Shown here in pieces: positions 37,513-46,913 of a DNA stretch of 64,000 nt; positions within the stretch are counted from its first letter, which is position 1, and each line of letters starts with the position of its first letter. Source of the DNA: DATEPR01 sp036273855. GTDB lineage: Bacteria > Actinomycetota > Actinomycetes > Mycobacteriales > Pseudonocardiaceae. The DNA is taken from positions 72,891 through 136,890 of the forward strand of contig DASUGU010000017.1 in the NCBI GenBank assembly GCA_036273855.1. The letters run 5' to 3'. Made by a program: the position numbers and the translations under genes. The notes under the pieces were generated by a model that saw nothing but the letters and a program-made list of their open reading frames with translations, did no database searches and was not told the DNA's origin.

Positions 37513-38740
37513 GAGCCACCTCCGTCAGGGCGTTGACATAGTCGTCGAGCAGGTCGTCGCACGGCTCGTGCAGGTGAACCGCGGGGAAGCTGACGCTCCG
37601 CCGGTAGAAGCGGTTCGCGCCGTCGAACTCGTCCATCTCGTACAGTGGCCTGGTGCTCCCCTGCGGCAACCGGTAGTAGCTCGGCTCCAGGGCCGGTGTC
37701 CGGAACATGCGGCGCCAGTGCAGGGGTTTGTTGGACGGCCTGTCGATCACGACGCCCCTGGCGCGCGCGCGCGACACGTAGGTGTCGAGCAGATCGGCGT
37801 CCAGATCACGGTCCATCAGCGCCTTGTAGCCGAACCAGCCGCCTCGGGTCGTGCCCGGCGTACCGACGGGCGGGCTGAGACCGCAGTCGTTGCTCAGCAG
37901 GCGTTCGCCGAGACCGTCCAGGACCGCCGTCTTGACGGCGATGCGCGCGTCGAGGTCCTTGAACTGCTCGGCACAGATGGCCGCCGCGACAAGGCTCATC
38001 CGGAAGTTGGCACCCAGCCCGACGGCGACATCCTCGGCGGGCAGATGGACTTCCGCACGCTCGTGCGCGTGTCCGACGGGCAGGGCGCGATGGAACGTCT
38101 CCTCGCTGTCGGTCAGCAGGGCACCGCCACATCCGCCGGTGACCATCTTCCGGCCGCCCAGGCTCATGACCGCCACATCGCCGAAACTGCCCACGACCCG
38201 GTCGCCGACACGTGCACCGTGCGCGTGGGAACAGTCCTCCACGAGCGCGAGACCGAAGCTGCGGCACAACCGGGTCACGGCCGCGAGGTCGACCGGCAGT
38301 CCCCACATGTGGGTGACGACGACCGCCTTGGTCCGCTCGGTCACCCGGGACGCCGCATCGGCCACGTCGATGTTGCCCGTGTCCGCCTCCACGTCGCACA
38401 ACACGGGCACGACACCCAGCATGAACAGCGGGGCCACGGTCGCATGGAAGCTGTAGGTGGGCACGATGACCTCGTCCCCGGGCGCCAGGCCGAGACCGAC
38501 GTAGCCGGCCTGCAGCGCCGACGTGCCACTGCTGGTGGACAGACAGAACCGCCGCTGGTGGTACCGCGCCACCTGGGTCTCGAAGCCGCGCACGAGTTCT
38601 CCGTACGCGTAGTCGGACCATTCACCGGACCGTAGGACGGCCGTCGCCGCGTCGAGGTACGCCGGACGCGCGTGCGGCCAGGGGGCCGGTAGATCGGGTA
38701 CGGTTCGGCGGCCGTTGCTGTGGCTCGCGACATGTGTCAT
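37502..38740 (-). CDS. DegT/DnrJ/EryC1/StrS-type PLP aminotransferase
   Basis: 412 residues of the sugar-aminotransferase (fold type I) family. The internal aldimine lysine is Lys198 in SLGGRKMVTGGCGGAL; LVEDCSHAHGARVG (Asp169) binds the PLP nitrogen, and STSSGTSALQAGYVGLGL (about 68-85) supplies the cofactor phosphate site. These enzymes transaminate ketones or aldehydes on sugars or small scaffolds, or act as dehydratases. In this cluster it could introduce an amine into the phosphonate-linked part. The ATG overlaps the RNR-like gene stop. Confidence 0.88.
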   Translation of the reverse strand: MTHVASHSNGRRTVPDLPAPWPHARPAYLDAATAVLRSGEWSDYAYGELVRGFETQVARYHQRRFCLSTSSGTSALQAGYVGLGLAPGDEVIVPTYSFHATVAPLFMLGVVPVLCDVEADTGNIDVADAASRVTERTKAVVVTHMWGLPVDLAAVTRLCRSFGLALVEDCSHAHGARVGDRVVGSFGDVAVMSLGGRKMVTGGCGGALLTDSEETFHRALPVGHAHERAEVHLPAEDVAVGLGANFRMSLVAAAICAEQFKDLDARIAVKTAVLDGLGERLLSNDCGLSPPVGTPGTTRGGWFGYKALMDRDLDADLLDTYVSRARARGVVIDRPSNKPLHWRRMFRTPALEPSYYRLPQGSTRPLYEMDEFDGANRFYRRSVSFPAVHLHEPCDDLLDDYVNALTEVAHEI

Positions 38741-40533
38741 GGGACCCGGTTCTCCTGTGCGCGCGATCGGAACCTGTCAGCGATTTCCTTGCTCTGCCTG
38801 AAGTTGGAGCCATCGCCCAGTGGAGTGGGAGTCTGCCGCTGTCGGTCCTTGGCGAACGACACGGCGGTCATCAGGTCCCGGTCCCGAGAACCCTCACGAT
38901 AGATCGAAATGCCCTTGCACCCCAACGACCAGGAACTGGCCAGGAGATCACTGACCGACGCCACGGGGAAGTCCCCGGGCAGGTTGACGGTCTTCGACAC
39001 CCCGTTGTCGACGAACGCCTGCCAGGTCGCCAGCGTGCTCACGTGCCAGCTGGGTGAGATGTCGTAGGCGTAGCGGTACCGCTGTCGGCGGGGCGCGGGC
39101 ACGGGCAGCGAGTCGAGACCACTGGCGCGCTCGATCATGCCGATCGCCTGCGAGCGATCCACGCCACCGTAACGGCGCACGTCCCGCACCAGGTCCTCGT
39201 CGACATAGGTCACGCCGTCGTCGCCGAGGACGTCCTTCACGTACATCGCCGCGAATCTCGGTTCGATACCCGCCGAGCAGCCGGCGATCATCGAGATCGT
39301 GCCCGTGGGCGCGATGCTGGTGACGGCACAGTTGCGGACGGGCTCGGCGGAAATGGCCGAGCTCCAGGCAGGATACGGACCGCGGGTCCGAGCCAGCGCT
39401 CTGCTGGCCGACTGGCTGACCGTCCGCAACGCCTGCCCGACGCGCTCGACGAAACTCAGCGCTTCCGCCGAGTCGTAGGCGATTCCCAGGTGCACGAGGG
39501 CATCGGCCCAGCCCATCACGCCGAGGCCCAGCCGCCGGTACCGGTTCGCCATCCGGTCGATGCGCGGGTCCGGATAGCGACTGGTGTCGACCGCGTCGTC
39601 GAGGAATCGCGTCGACTCCGCAACGGTCTGTTCGAAGCCGGTCATGTCGAAGGTGCCGTCCGGAGTGACGAACGCGTCCAGATTGATCGAGCCGAGATTG
39701 CTCGCCTCGTACGGGTACATCGTCTGCTCGCCGCAGGGATTCGTGGTCTCGATCGGCCCGGCGACCGCGGCGAGTGGGTTCACCCGGTTGATATTGTCCA
39801 CCCACAGGATGCCCGGGTCACCGGTCCGCCAGCTCTGCCGGCACAGCTCGTCCCAGACGTGCCGGGCGTCCATCGGTCGCGATGGACCGGCGCCCACCCG
39901 GCTGACCGAGTGATAGGTCTCTCCCGTCGCCATCGCCTCCATGAACTCGTCGGGGATGGTGACCGACAGGTTGAAGTTGCCCAGGTCGCCCACCTTCCGC
40001 TTGGCCCGGATGAACTCGATCACGTCGGGATGGTCGATGCGCAGCGACGCCAGATTCGCGCCCCGCATCTTCCCGCCCCGCATGATGGCGTCGGTCTCGG
40101 CGTTGAGCAGGTGCAGCCAGGGCAGCGGGCCGGCCGAGCAGCCGCCCTCCGTGCTGCGGATCGGGGTGCCTCGCTCCCTGATCCTGGACAGGTCGAATCC
40201 GGTGCCGCCGCCGGTGCTGTGACACTTCGCCGCGAGGGTCACCGCGTCGAACACCGAGACGAGACTGTCCTCGATCGAGATCACGAAGCACGATGCCAGC
40301 TGCGCCTGTTTCGAGCCGGCGTTGTTGAGTATCCGGCCGCTCGGCCAGAACCGGTTGCTCCGCATCAGTTCGGCGAAACGTCCGGCGACGCGCGCGGTCG
40401 CCGCCGACGTGGCGCCGTACCGTGACTCCGCACTGGCGATGGCCATGGCCGCCCGGTCGATGATCTCGTCCGCGCTCTCGTACCGGCCGTCGGTCTCCAG
40501 ACCGAGCAGGGATTCAAGTACGTCCAGGTTCAT
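38737..40533 (-). CDS. class II (B12) ribonucleotide reductase-like enzyme lacking one redox cysteine
   Basis: 598 residues, shorter than typical NrdJ (about 700-950). It keeps the RNR core: ASCFVISIEDS (Cys82), a GGGTGFDLSRI segment, and NPCGEQ with radical Cys267 and Glu269. The sequence after it reads YPYEASNLGSIN: Ser278 stands where RNRs have the second redox cysteine (...YEACNLGSIN). There is also no C-terminal CxxC. It can probably form a thiyl radical but cannot recycle as a normal RNR, so a different radical reaction, perhaps on a nucleotide or sugar intermediate, is inferred. No NrdR-type or ATP-cone domain is present. Confidence 0.8.
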   Translation of the reverse strand: MNLDVLESLLGLETDGRYESADEIIDRAAMAIASAESRYGATSAATARVAGRFAELMRSNRFWPSGRILNNAGSKQAQLASCFVISIEDSLVSVFDAVTLAAKCHSTGGGTGFDLSRIRERGTPIRSTEGGCSAGPLPWLHLLNAETDAIMRGGKMRGANLASLRIDHPDVIEFIRAKRKVGDLGNFNLSVTIPDEFMEAMATGETYHSVSRVGAGPSRPMDARHVWDELCRQSWRTGDPGILWVDNINRVNPLAAVAGPIETTNPCGEQTMYPYEASNLGSINLDAFVTPDGTFDMTGFEQTVAESTRFLDDAVDTSRYPDPRIDRMANRYRRLGLGVMGWADALVHLGIAYDSAEALSFVERVGQALRTVSQSASRALARTRGPYPAWSSAISAEPVRNCAVTSIAPTGTISMIAGCSAGIEPRFAAMYVKDVLGDDGVTYVDEDLVRDVRRYGGVDRSQAIGMIERASGLDSLPVPAPRRQRYRYAYDISPSWHVSTLATWQAFVDNGVSKTVNLPGDFPVASVSDLLASSWSLGCKGISIYREGSRDRDLMTAVSFAKDRQRQTPTPLGDGSNFRQSKEIADRFRSRAQENRVP

Positions 40534-40542
40534 GGTGCCGCC

Positions 40543-42450
40543 CTACCGCAGCGCGCCGACGTGGCCGTCGTCGATGATCCGCCCGATGAACTGCGCGGCC
40601 ACCTCATGGCTGTCGATGTGGTTCGCGAAGCCGGCCTTGAAGGCCAACGACGGTCGCCACGCCGTTGGCTCGCCGATGGTCCAACTGCCCTTGGCCTTCC
40701 GATCGGCGAAGATCGCGGCCAGGTCGTGGTCGAACGCCACTGTGTCACGTACGTAGTCGGTGCCGTGGCCGGCGAGCGCCGCGTCGGGCTCGGTGGCCTG
40801 CTCCGTCTCGTAGATGGGCATCGTCGCGAGGTCGAAGCGGATGACATCGGCGATGAACCGCCCGATGCGACTGTCGATGCCGACCGAACCCGACCGCGCC
40901 CACCAGTTCGACAGCAGGCACCCGAACGCGTCGCCGGAGTAGATCTTCTTGAGGTTGCCGGCGACGGTGTTCGAGTCGACCAGATACACCTCCTTGGTCC
41001 AGAACAGCTGCGCGTCCGCATCGGACTGCTCGTTCACCCAGTCGTTGAACGACAGGATCATCTGGGACTGGCTGATTCCGGCCAGCTCCCGCAACGGCAG
41101 CCACACATTGCGCAGCACCGAGTTCTCCGCGATCGTCCTGGCCCAGTACAGGAACTGCTGTGCCCGGCGGTTGTCCGCCGCCGTCATCGTCCGGTGGCTC
41201 AGGATGTACTCGAAGTCGTCGTCGTCACCGCGGACCGTGACGAAGCCGAATTCGGCCCGCCGGTCGCTGTAGTCGGTGTTGGGCAGAATCAACAGCGGAT
41301 AGGCGGCGATCCGGGACACCTTCTCGGACAGTTCGTCGTAACCAGCCAGGAAGCTGGTCAGCGTTTCCCCCGGCGCTCCCCAGATCAGCTCCGCGTAGCA
41401 GTCGAGGTCGCGGTCGTTCAACCACGTGACCATGTCCTGCCAGTCGTTCATGCGCATGTTGCGGCGGTTCATGTCGGTCAGCGCCTGTTTCGACAGAGTC
41501 TGCAACGCCAGCGTGAACGAGCTGCGCAGGCCGGCGCCCGCCATCCGGTCGACGATGTCGTAGAAGCGCGCGGTCTTGTTCTTGGCCCAGGACGTCTCGA
41601 TGGCCCTCGGGTAGCCGGTCCGCTCGCGTATGCGAATGACGTCTTCCACGAATTGGGCGTCGTCCTCGAGCATGCCGAAGTTGGAGTCGCACAGGACCAG
41701 GGTCTCGGTCTCGTACTTGGCCAGCAGTTCTACCTCGTCCCGCAGCCGCTCACGGGAGAACGTGCGGATCTTCTGCCCGACCGCACCGCCCCAGTAACAG
41801 AAGGCACACTTGTACGGGCAGCCGCGACTGGTCTCCAGCAGCGCGACGTCGTAGAGGAACGACCCGTTGCGGTCGAGCAGGGGAATGGCGCCGGACAGGA
41901 TGGGCGACGGTATGGCGTCCAGATCGGTCATCCGCTCGGGCTCCGCCGTGGTGAATCCCGTGTATCGGCCGGTACGCAGGGAGATCCCGCCGATCGCGGC
42001 GAGGTCCTCCGGCGCCACCGCACCGGACGAACCCACGACGGTGCCGACGATGTCCCGTAGGGTCCGTTCGCCTTCACCGTTGGCGATGACGTCCACCGGT
42101 TCCGCGATCGCGAACATGCGGTCGGCCTGATTGGCGACATGCGTACCGCCGAAGATCACCAGGCCATCGGGCTTGACCTGCTTGTAGGTCTCCGCGAGTG
42201 CGATGAACCGCCGCAGGTTCCAGCCGAACACGGAGAACGCCAACACGTCCGGCGGATCGTCCGAGAAGACCTCAGCGGCCATGCGCGCGAGGTTGTCCGC
42301 GCCGTCGAAGTTGTGGATGCGGACGTCGACCGCCGACCGGAGATCGTCGTCGGCCAGAATCATCGATTTCATGTAGCCCGCGGCGAGCGGCATCGACTGT
42401 AACGCCATCGACCACACGCCCTGCTGGACGATGGCCACGTTCTTGTACAT
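40543..42450 (-). CDS. B12-binding radical SAM enzyme
   Basis: About 635 residues. I prefer the ATG at 42450 (MYKNVAIVQQGVWSM) because GGGAA lies eight bases upstream; a GTG at 42456 is possible. The N-terminal about 140 residues look like a cobalamin-binding Rossmann domain (DVLAFSVFGWNLRRFIALAE, GLVIFGGTHVANQ). The radical SAM motif is SRGCPYKCAFCYWGG (CxxxCxxC). A C-terminal helical region follows. Enzymes of this class methylate unactivated carbon or phosphorus, or do other radical chemistry; here it may modify the phosphonate or its conjugate. Only the fold is certain. Confidence 0.85.
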   Translation of the reverse strand: MYKNVAIVQQGVWSMALQSMPLAAGYMKSMILADDDLRSAVDVRIHNFDGADNLARMAAEVFSDDPPDVLAFSVFGWNLRRFIALAETYKQVKPDGLVIFGGTHVANQADRMFAIAEPVDVIANGEGERTLRDIVGTVVGSSGAVAPEDLAAIGGISLRTGRYTGFTTAEPERMTDLDAIPSPILSGAIPLLDRNGSFLYDVALLETSRGCPYKCAFCYWGGAVGQKIRTFSRERLRDEVELLAKYETETLVLCDSNFGMLEDDAQFVEDVIRIRERTGYPRAIETSWAKNKTARFYDIVDRMAGAGLRSSFTLALQTLSKQALTDMNRRNMRMNDWQDMVTWLNDRDLDCYAELIWGAPGETLTSFLAGYDELSEKVSRIAAYPLLILPNTDYSDRRAEFGFVTVRGDDDDFEYILSHRTMTAADNRRAQQFLYWARTIAENSVLRNVWLPLRELAGISQSQMILSFNDWVNEQSDADAQLFWTKEVYLVDSNTVAGNLKKIYSGDAFGCLLSNWWARSGSVGIDSRIGRFIADVIRFDLATMPIYETEQATEPDAALAGHGTDYVRDTVAFDHDLAAIFADRKAKGSWTIGEPTAWRPSLAFKAGFANHIDSHEVAAQFIGRIIDDGHVGALR

Positions 42451-42486
42451 CGTCACACTTCCCTGCCTGGATAGTCGGCGGATGGT

Positions 42487-43380
42487 TCACTGGGCGCCCC
42501 TGGTCGCGGTCCCCACCGCACTGGGCTGTTCGCAACGACCCGTGAGAACGCCCTGGACCAGGGCGGCCGCGTGGTCGACCAGTTCCTCCGGGGTCAGGTC
42601 GGTCGCGTCGATCACGTGCCAGGACGTCGACTCGGCGGCAACCCGCAGATACTGGTCCAGCATGTCGCGCTGCAGTTCGACGAAGGAGTCGTCCGTTCGT
42701 CCGGCGAATGCCAGGTCCTCCACCGGACCGACCCGGCCGCGCTGGCTCAGCCGCCGGCGCCGGCACACTTCAGGGTCGACGTTGAGCACGATCCCGATCT
42801 CCGGAGTGAGGAAGGACGACCGGTAGGCGTCGAGCACCGCGGTGCGCAGCAGGCCGACGAACTGGCTCGGCATGTCGTTGCCCAGGGCCCCTGCCACACT
42901 GAGCACCTTGCCCACGTTCTTGATTCCGGAGCTGTCCGCGACGACGACGTGGCCCGCCTGTACGAGTGGGCGCACGACCTGTGCGGCGATCAACACGTCC
43001 GCCACGAATTCCAGCAGTGCGGACGCCGTCATGCCGGAAGTCGTGGCCCCGACCGGCTGGTTCGGGGCTTCGGATTCGAGTCCGGCCGCACGGAAGCCCG
43101 CGAAGTCGGGTGGTGCCTGCAGCAGTCGCCGCGACCGGTCGTCGGTGGCGCCGATGTAGAGGGCCCGCCATGCCTCGACATAGAGTTCCCGCAACAGCGT
43201 GCACAGCGACTCGTCGGTGGACAGCCTGCCGTTGACGATGTCGGACCAGCGGCACAGCGTGGTGGTCGCCCCGTCTTCGCGGAGCTTCGCCGCAAGACTC
43301 TTTGCCAGGGTGGATTTTCCGGAACCGTCGGGGCCGAGGATGTTGACGACCAGCCCGGGTGACGTCTGCGTGATGTTCAT
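42487..43380 (-). CDS. thymidylate-kinase-like P-loop protein
   Basis: 297 residues from the ATG at 43380, overlapping the next gene (ATGA). Walker A is GPDGSGKST (residues 16-24), and the later segment GHVVVADSSGIKNVGKVLS matches the central region of dTMP kinases, with IGIVLNVDPEVCRRRRLSQR as the LID-like Arg-rich loop. The protein is longer than bacterial Tmk (about 210). It may phosphorylate a nucleotide or a phosphonate intermediate. Its context with a nucleotidyltransferase and the RNR-like gene supports a nucleotide-linked step; inference. Confidence 0.72.
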   Translation of the reverse strand: MNITQTSPGLVVNILGPDGSGKSTLAKSLAAKLREDGATTTLCRWSDIVNGRLSTDESLCTLLRELYVEAWRALYIGATDDRSRRLLQAPPDFAGFRAAGLESEAPNQPVGATTSGMTASALLEFVADVLIAAQVVRPLVQAGHVVVADSSGIKNVGKVLSVAGALGNDMPSQFVGLLRTAVLDAYRSSFLTPEIGIVLNVDPEVCRRRRLSQRGRVGPVEDLAFAGRTDDSFVELQRDMLDQYLRVAAESTSWHVIDATDLTPEELVDHAAALVQGVLTGRCEQPSAVGTATRGAQ

Positions 43381-44576
43381 GACGCAGTATGCCCCGGTGC
43401 CACGGCGGCCGATCGACCGCCGTCCACATGCGCCGGGTCGTCCGGAACCCGATCCCGTGCCGCGGCGGCGATCTTCTCGACCTCCTCGCGCGGGCCTATC
43501 AGCACCTGCTGCTCCATGTCGAAGTACTTCAGCCAGTCCGCCGCCGAACCGTGCAGTCCGAGGTCGGCGAATGCCAGCTCGATCCGGTCGGTGCGGAAGA
43601 TCCGGTCGGTGACCTTCGTGCTCCAGCGGGACACCGCGCCCGCGGGTGCGGCGAACGTCTCGCCGAATTCGGCCACGGTGTCGGCGAGCGGCTCGAGTGG
43701 CGTGAGTCCCACCGGTAGTGCGCCGCGGATCTGCACCTGTAGCCACACACCGAGTGCCACCTCGGCGGCCAGCCCGAAGCGCCGGGCCCGCCGCCAGACG
43801 TCGTCGGCGGACACGGTCGACCTGGCGCAGAGCACTTCGAGGTCGAGCGCTCTGATCAGCCTGATGTCGTCGTCGAGCACGGCGTGGATCCAGCTCGCCG
43901 CGTGCTCGTGGGAATGGGCGAGCAGGTTGAGCGCCTGGAGATCCGGCGACATGTAGCGGCACGGCAGTCCGTTGGCGGGCGCCGGCAGGCTGTCCGTCAG
44001 CCACTCGGCCGACAGCGCCTCGGCCGGACGGGAATACTTGGCCGGCCCGCAGATGTGCGCGTCGATGCACAGTTGGGCCACCGCACCGGGCTTGCGGCGG
44101 AAGTAGGTGGGTCCGTTGAGGCTGTTCTTGATCCAGTAGCCCAGCTCCGCGAAGCGCGGCGCGAGGGCGGCGTGGTCGTCGTCCGACATCAGCAGGTCGA
44201 AGTCCGACATCAGTCGGTGTTCCGGCTTACGGTAGTAGCCGTAGAGATTCGCACCCTTGAACAGGACGCACCGGCTGACGACCTCCGGTTCACGGTCGTA
44301 CAGCTCGCCGATGGCCGCTTCCAGTTCCTGCTGCCGCAGCCGTGCGCTCGTCGCCCGCCTGGCCAGATCGTCGGTGATGCTCAGCGAAACCCGGCCGAAC
44401 CAGCCGATCTCGCGCAACGCGTCGAGTGCCAGCCCCGGCACGCGGTGTTGCAGGGCGAGCACGAGGAAGTCGGGCCAGTGCACGTCCTCGCTACGCGAAC
44501 CGCCCGAAGCCCACCGTCCGGCGGTGACGGCAGGATCTGCGTCCAGCTCGGAGATCAGTTGTGCCGCGCGGTCCAT
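43377..44576 (-). CDS. nucleotidyltransferase-fold protein (NTP_transf_5 type)
   Basis: 399 residues from the ATG at 44576. The segment RCVLFKGANLYGYYRKPEHRL, then MSDFDLLMSDDDHAAL (Asp-x-Asp of a pol-beta-like nucleotidyltransferase), and a central QLCIDAHICGPAKYSRPAEA fit the NTP_transf_5 (PF14907) family. Such proteins of unknown substrate are often found in RiPP clusters. The next gene starts two bases upstream of its start codon. A second family member is at 54206. Function in the pathway is unknown. Confidence 0.7.
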   Translation of the reverse strand: MDRAAQLISELDADPAVTAGRWASGGSRSEDVHWPDFLVLALQHRVPGLALDALREIGWFGRVSLSITDDLARRATSARLRQQELEAAIGELYDREPEVVSRCVLFKGANLYGYYRKPEHRLMSDFDLLMSDDDHAALAPRFAELGYWIKNSLNGPTYFRRKPGAVAQLCIDAHICGPAKYSRPAEALSAEWLTDSLPAPANGLPCRYMSPDLQALNLLAHSHEHAASWIHAVLDDDIRLIRALDLEVLCARSTVSADDVWRRARRFGLAAEVALGVWLQVQIRGALPVGLTPLEPLADTVAEFGETFAAPAGAVSRWSTKVTDRIFRTDRIELAFADLGLHGSAADWLKYFDMEQQVLIGPREEVEKIAAAARDRVPDDPAHVDGGRSAAVAPGHTAS

Positions 44577-44577
44577 G

Positions 44578-45762
44578 TCAGTCTCCCTGTCTCCGGTGTG
44601 TTTCGTGGTCGCTCGTCGTGCGCCGGACATCGGCCGGAATCCGGCGTCCGACCGTGCTGGCCAATTGCTCGACGTCCGCCTGCCGAAGTGGTCGCGGATT
44701 GTTGCGGGCCCGGTCCGACGCCAGTACCGCGGTCCAGTCCCGTCGCAACACGGATGGTTCGATGTCCAACTCGGCAGGGCTGGTGGGAAAGCGGCCGTAG
44801 GACAGCAGCGCCGCGACGATCCGTAGCGGATCCACGTTCGCCGACGGCGGCGGCGTCACGATCGCGGCGTTGTGCTGGATCACCCACGGCAGGCAGAGCC
44901 CGACCGCGGCGCCGTGCGGCAGGCCGCAGCGATAGGTCAGCGCGTACGAGAGAGCGTGCGCCGCCGTGGTGCGTGCGATGTCGATGGCGGCGCCGGCGAG
45001 TGTGGCGCCCCAGCTGAGCCGGTCCTCCAGGACCGCGTCCCGCCCGTCCCGCGTGATCGCGTCCAGCGCGCCGGTCAGCTCCGCGTAGGACTCCGTGGCG
45101 TACCGCGTCGATTCCGGAGTGGCTTGCCGGGACCAGCCTGCCTCGACGGCCTGAGCGAGTGCGTCCACCGCCGCAGAAGCGAAGGTCGACGGATCGGTCG
45201 TCCAGGTCAGCCCGGGATCGACGAGTGCGATGTCCGCGCGCAGCGCGGGACCGTCGACCGAGATCTTGCGCGCACCCTGCCACAGGGTGGCGAACCCGGT
45301 CGCCTCGCTGCCCGAGCCCGCTGTCGTGGGAACCAGCAGGAGCCGGAGCGGCCGCGACTCGGGACGAACGCCCTGAGGGTCGGCGAGACACCGGTCGAAC
45401 TCGTCGGGGGCGTGGGCGAACGTTGCCGCCACCTTGGCGAGGTCGAGGGCGTTGCCACCACCGATGCCCAGCACCGCGTCGGCGTGGAAGTCGCGCACCA
45501 GGTCGATCGCCGCACGCGCCTGCTCGACGGTGGTCCGTAGGCTGGAGGCACGCAGGTACCGCACCTTCCGGTCCACGGTGGCGTCATCGACCCGCTCGGC
45601 CGCGCCACATCTGCCGTACGACTCGCCGCAGCGAACCACGGCCAGGCGTTCGACGCCGAGCCGGTCGAGGTGCGCGCCCAGCGTCCGGGTGACTCCCCGG
45701 CCGAAGTAGCCGTCGTCCAGGTAGGGCAGGGCCCGGACCGATATGCCGACCGACCCGGTCAT
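44578..45762 (-). CDS. iron-type alcohol dehydrogenase, likely phosphonoacetaldehyde reductase
   Basis: 394 residues. NAD(P)-binding GIGGGNALDLAKVAATF (about 104-120), PTTAGSGSEATGFAT, DPGLTWTTDPSTFASAAVDALAQAVEA, and metal-site segments with His in ARTTAAHALSYALTYRCGLPHGAA follow the Fe-ADH pattern. In phosphonate clusters the homologous PhpC-like enzymes reduce phosphonoacetaldehyde to 2-hydroxyethylphosphonate. Directly downstream of the decarboxylase gene with ATGA overlap, which supports that reaction. Confidence 0.82.
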   Translation of the reverse strand: MTGSVGISVRALPYLDDGYFGRGVTRTLGAHLDRLGVERLAVVRCGESYGRCGAAERVDDATVDRKVRYLRASSLRTTVEQARAAIDLVRDFHADAVLGIGGGNALDLAKVAATFAHAPDEFDRCLADPQGVRPESRPLRLLLVPTTAGSGSEATGFATLWQGARKISVDGPALRADIALVDPGLTWTTDPSTFASAAVDALAQAVEAGWSRQATPESTRYATESYAELTGALDAITRDGRDAVLEDRLSWGATLAGAAIDIARTTAAHALSYALTYRCGLPHGAAVGLCLPWVIQHNAAIVTPPPSANVDPLRIVAALLSYGRFPTSPAELDIEPSVLRRDWTAVLASDRARNNPRPLRQADVEQLASTVGRRIPADVRRTTSDHETHRRQGD

Positions 45763-46913
45763 GGCGACACCGGTGCCTTCTGGATGGCGGCCGCGAACCG
45801 GGTCGCCAGGTCCGGTAGGGCCAGTGACTGTGACGCGCGGCCGGCGGTGGTGTCCGACAGGATGCCTTCGATGACCAGCAGAGTCGGACCGGCCTGTTTC
45901 CTGGCCAGGCCGAGCAGTTGGTGGACCTCGGACGCGGTACGGGCTCGCCCGACCGCCGTGATCCCGCACGCCGAAGCGATCTCCTCGAAGTCGACCGGCG
46001 TGCCCCCGACCGGCTGACCACCGGTCGACTCGTAGGCGTGATTGTCGAAGACGACGTGGACGAAGCGGGCCGGCCGGTGCTCGCCGATCGTCGCCAGGAC
46101 GCCGAGATGCATCAACAGGGCTCCGTCGCCGTCCAGGACGACGAGCGGCGTGTCCGGCTCGGCCACGGCGATGCCCAGCGCGATGGAGGCCAGGTGCCCC
46201 ATCGAGCCCTGCATGTAGAAGTTCTTCTCGCTGTCGTCGAGATCGTGCAGTTCGCGCGACAGATATCCCGTGGTGGACAGGAAGTAGTCGTCATCGCGTG
46301 CGGACAACAGTGCCCGGACGGCGGCACGACGAGTCATCCCCGCTCCCTCGGGCGCCGCGTCCGCCCGGGGCGGCCGCTCGGTCGGCGGGACCGGCGAGGC
46401 GAACAGGAGGAACGCCGGCAGGCCTCGGCGCAGCGCCGTCCGCGCCCCGGCGACCGCCTCCTGCCAGGACGTCGTCGCGCCGGGGATCCAGTGCGGTATC
46501 TCCAGCGAATCCAGCCAGCCGGGCACGACCCTGCCCATCCAGCGATGTTGTTCCTCGCCCGGACCAGGCTCCGGGTGGCCCCGCAGGCTCATCAGGAACA
46601 GTGCCGGAATCCGGTAGGGCAGCAGCAGGGAGGTCAACGGGTTGATCACGTTGCCGAAGCCCGAGTTCTGGAGCATCACGGCCGGCGTACGCCCGGCCAG
46701 GCGGACACCGGCGGCAACGCCGACCGCGCTGCCCTCGTTGACCGCGGGGAGATGAGTGATCGCCTCCGGGTCGTTTCGCATGGCGGCGTAGACCCCATTG
46801 AAATATGAGCACGGAACGCTCACCAACGTATCGACGCCGAGTTGCCGAAGACCGGACAACACGTCCTCGCCGGTGACGTCGACAGCCGTGGCGTTCGCCA
46901 TCCGCGTGTTCAT
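45759..46913 (-). CDS. ppd: phosphonopyruvate decarboxylase (ThDP-dependent)
   Basis: 384 residues. Typical segments are the substrate/ThDP region LVSVPCSYFNGVYAAMRN, LPAVNEGSAVGVAAGVRLAG, VMLQNSGFGNVINPLTSLLL and the C-terminal ThDP-binding GDGALLMHLGVLATIG and HVVFDNHAYESTGGQPVGG. It converts phosphonopyruvate to phosphonoacetaldehyde and CO2, pulling the unfavourable mutase step forward. It overlaps the mutase gene by four bases, the standard pepM-ppd order. Confidence 0.93.
   Translation of the reverse strand: MNTRMANATAVDVTGEDVLSGLRQLGVDTLVSVPCSYFNGVYAAMRNDPEAITHLPAVNEGSAVGVAAGVRLAGRTPAVMLQNSGFGNVINPLTSLLLPYRIPALFLMSLRGHPEPGPGEEQHRWMGRVVPGWLDSLEIPHWIPGATTSWQEAVAGARTALRRGLPAFLLFASPVPPTERPPRADAAPEGAGMTRRAAVRALLSARDDDYFLSTTGYLSRELHDLDDSEKNFYMQGSMGHLASIALGIAVAEPDTPLVVLDGDGALLMHLGVLATIGEHRPARFVHVVFDNHAYESTGGQPVGGTPVDFEEIASACGITAVGRARTASEVHQLLGLARKQAGPTLLVIEGILSDTTAGRASQSLALPDLATRFAAAIQKAPVSP

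Noticed and set aside
38737..40533. Ordinary class II RNR for DNA synthesis
   Set aside because: One redox cysteine is Ser, the C-terminal CxxC is absent and the gene lies within a biosynthetic operon.
40543..42450. Fom3-like 2-HEP-CMP methylase
   Set aside because: It is a B12-radical SAM enzyme, but nothing in the sequence allows this specific reaction to be assigned.
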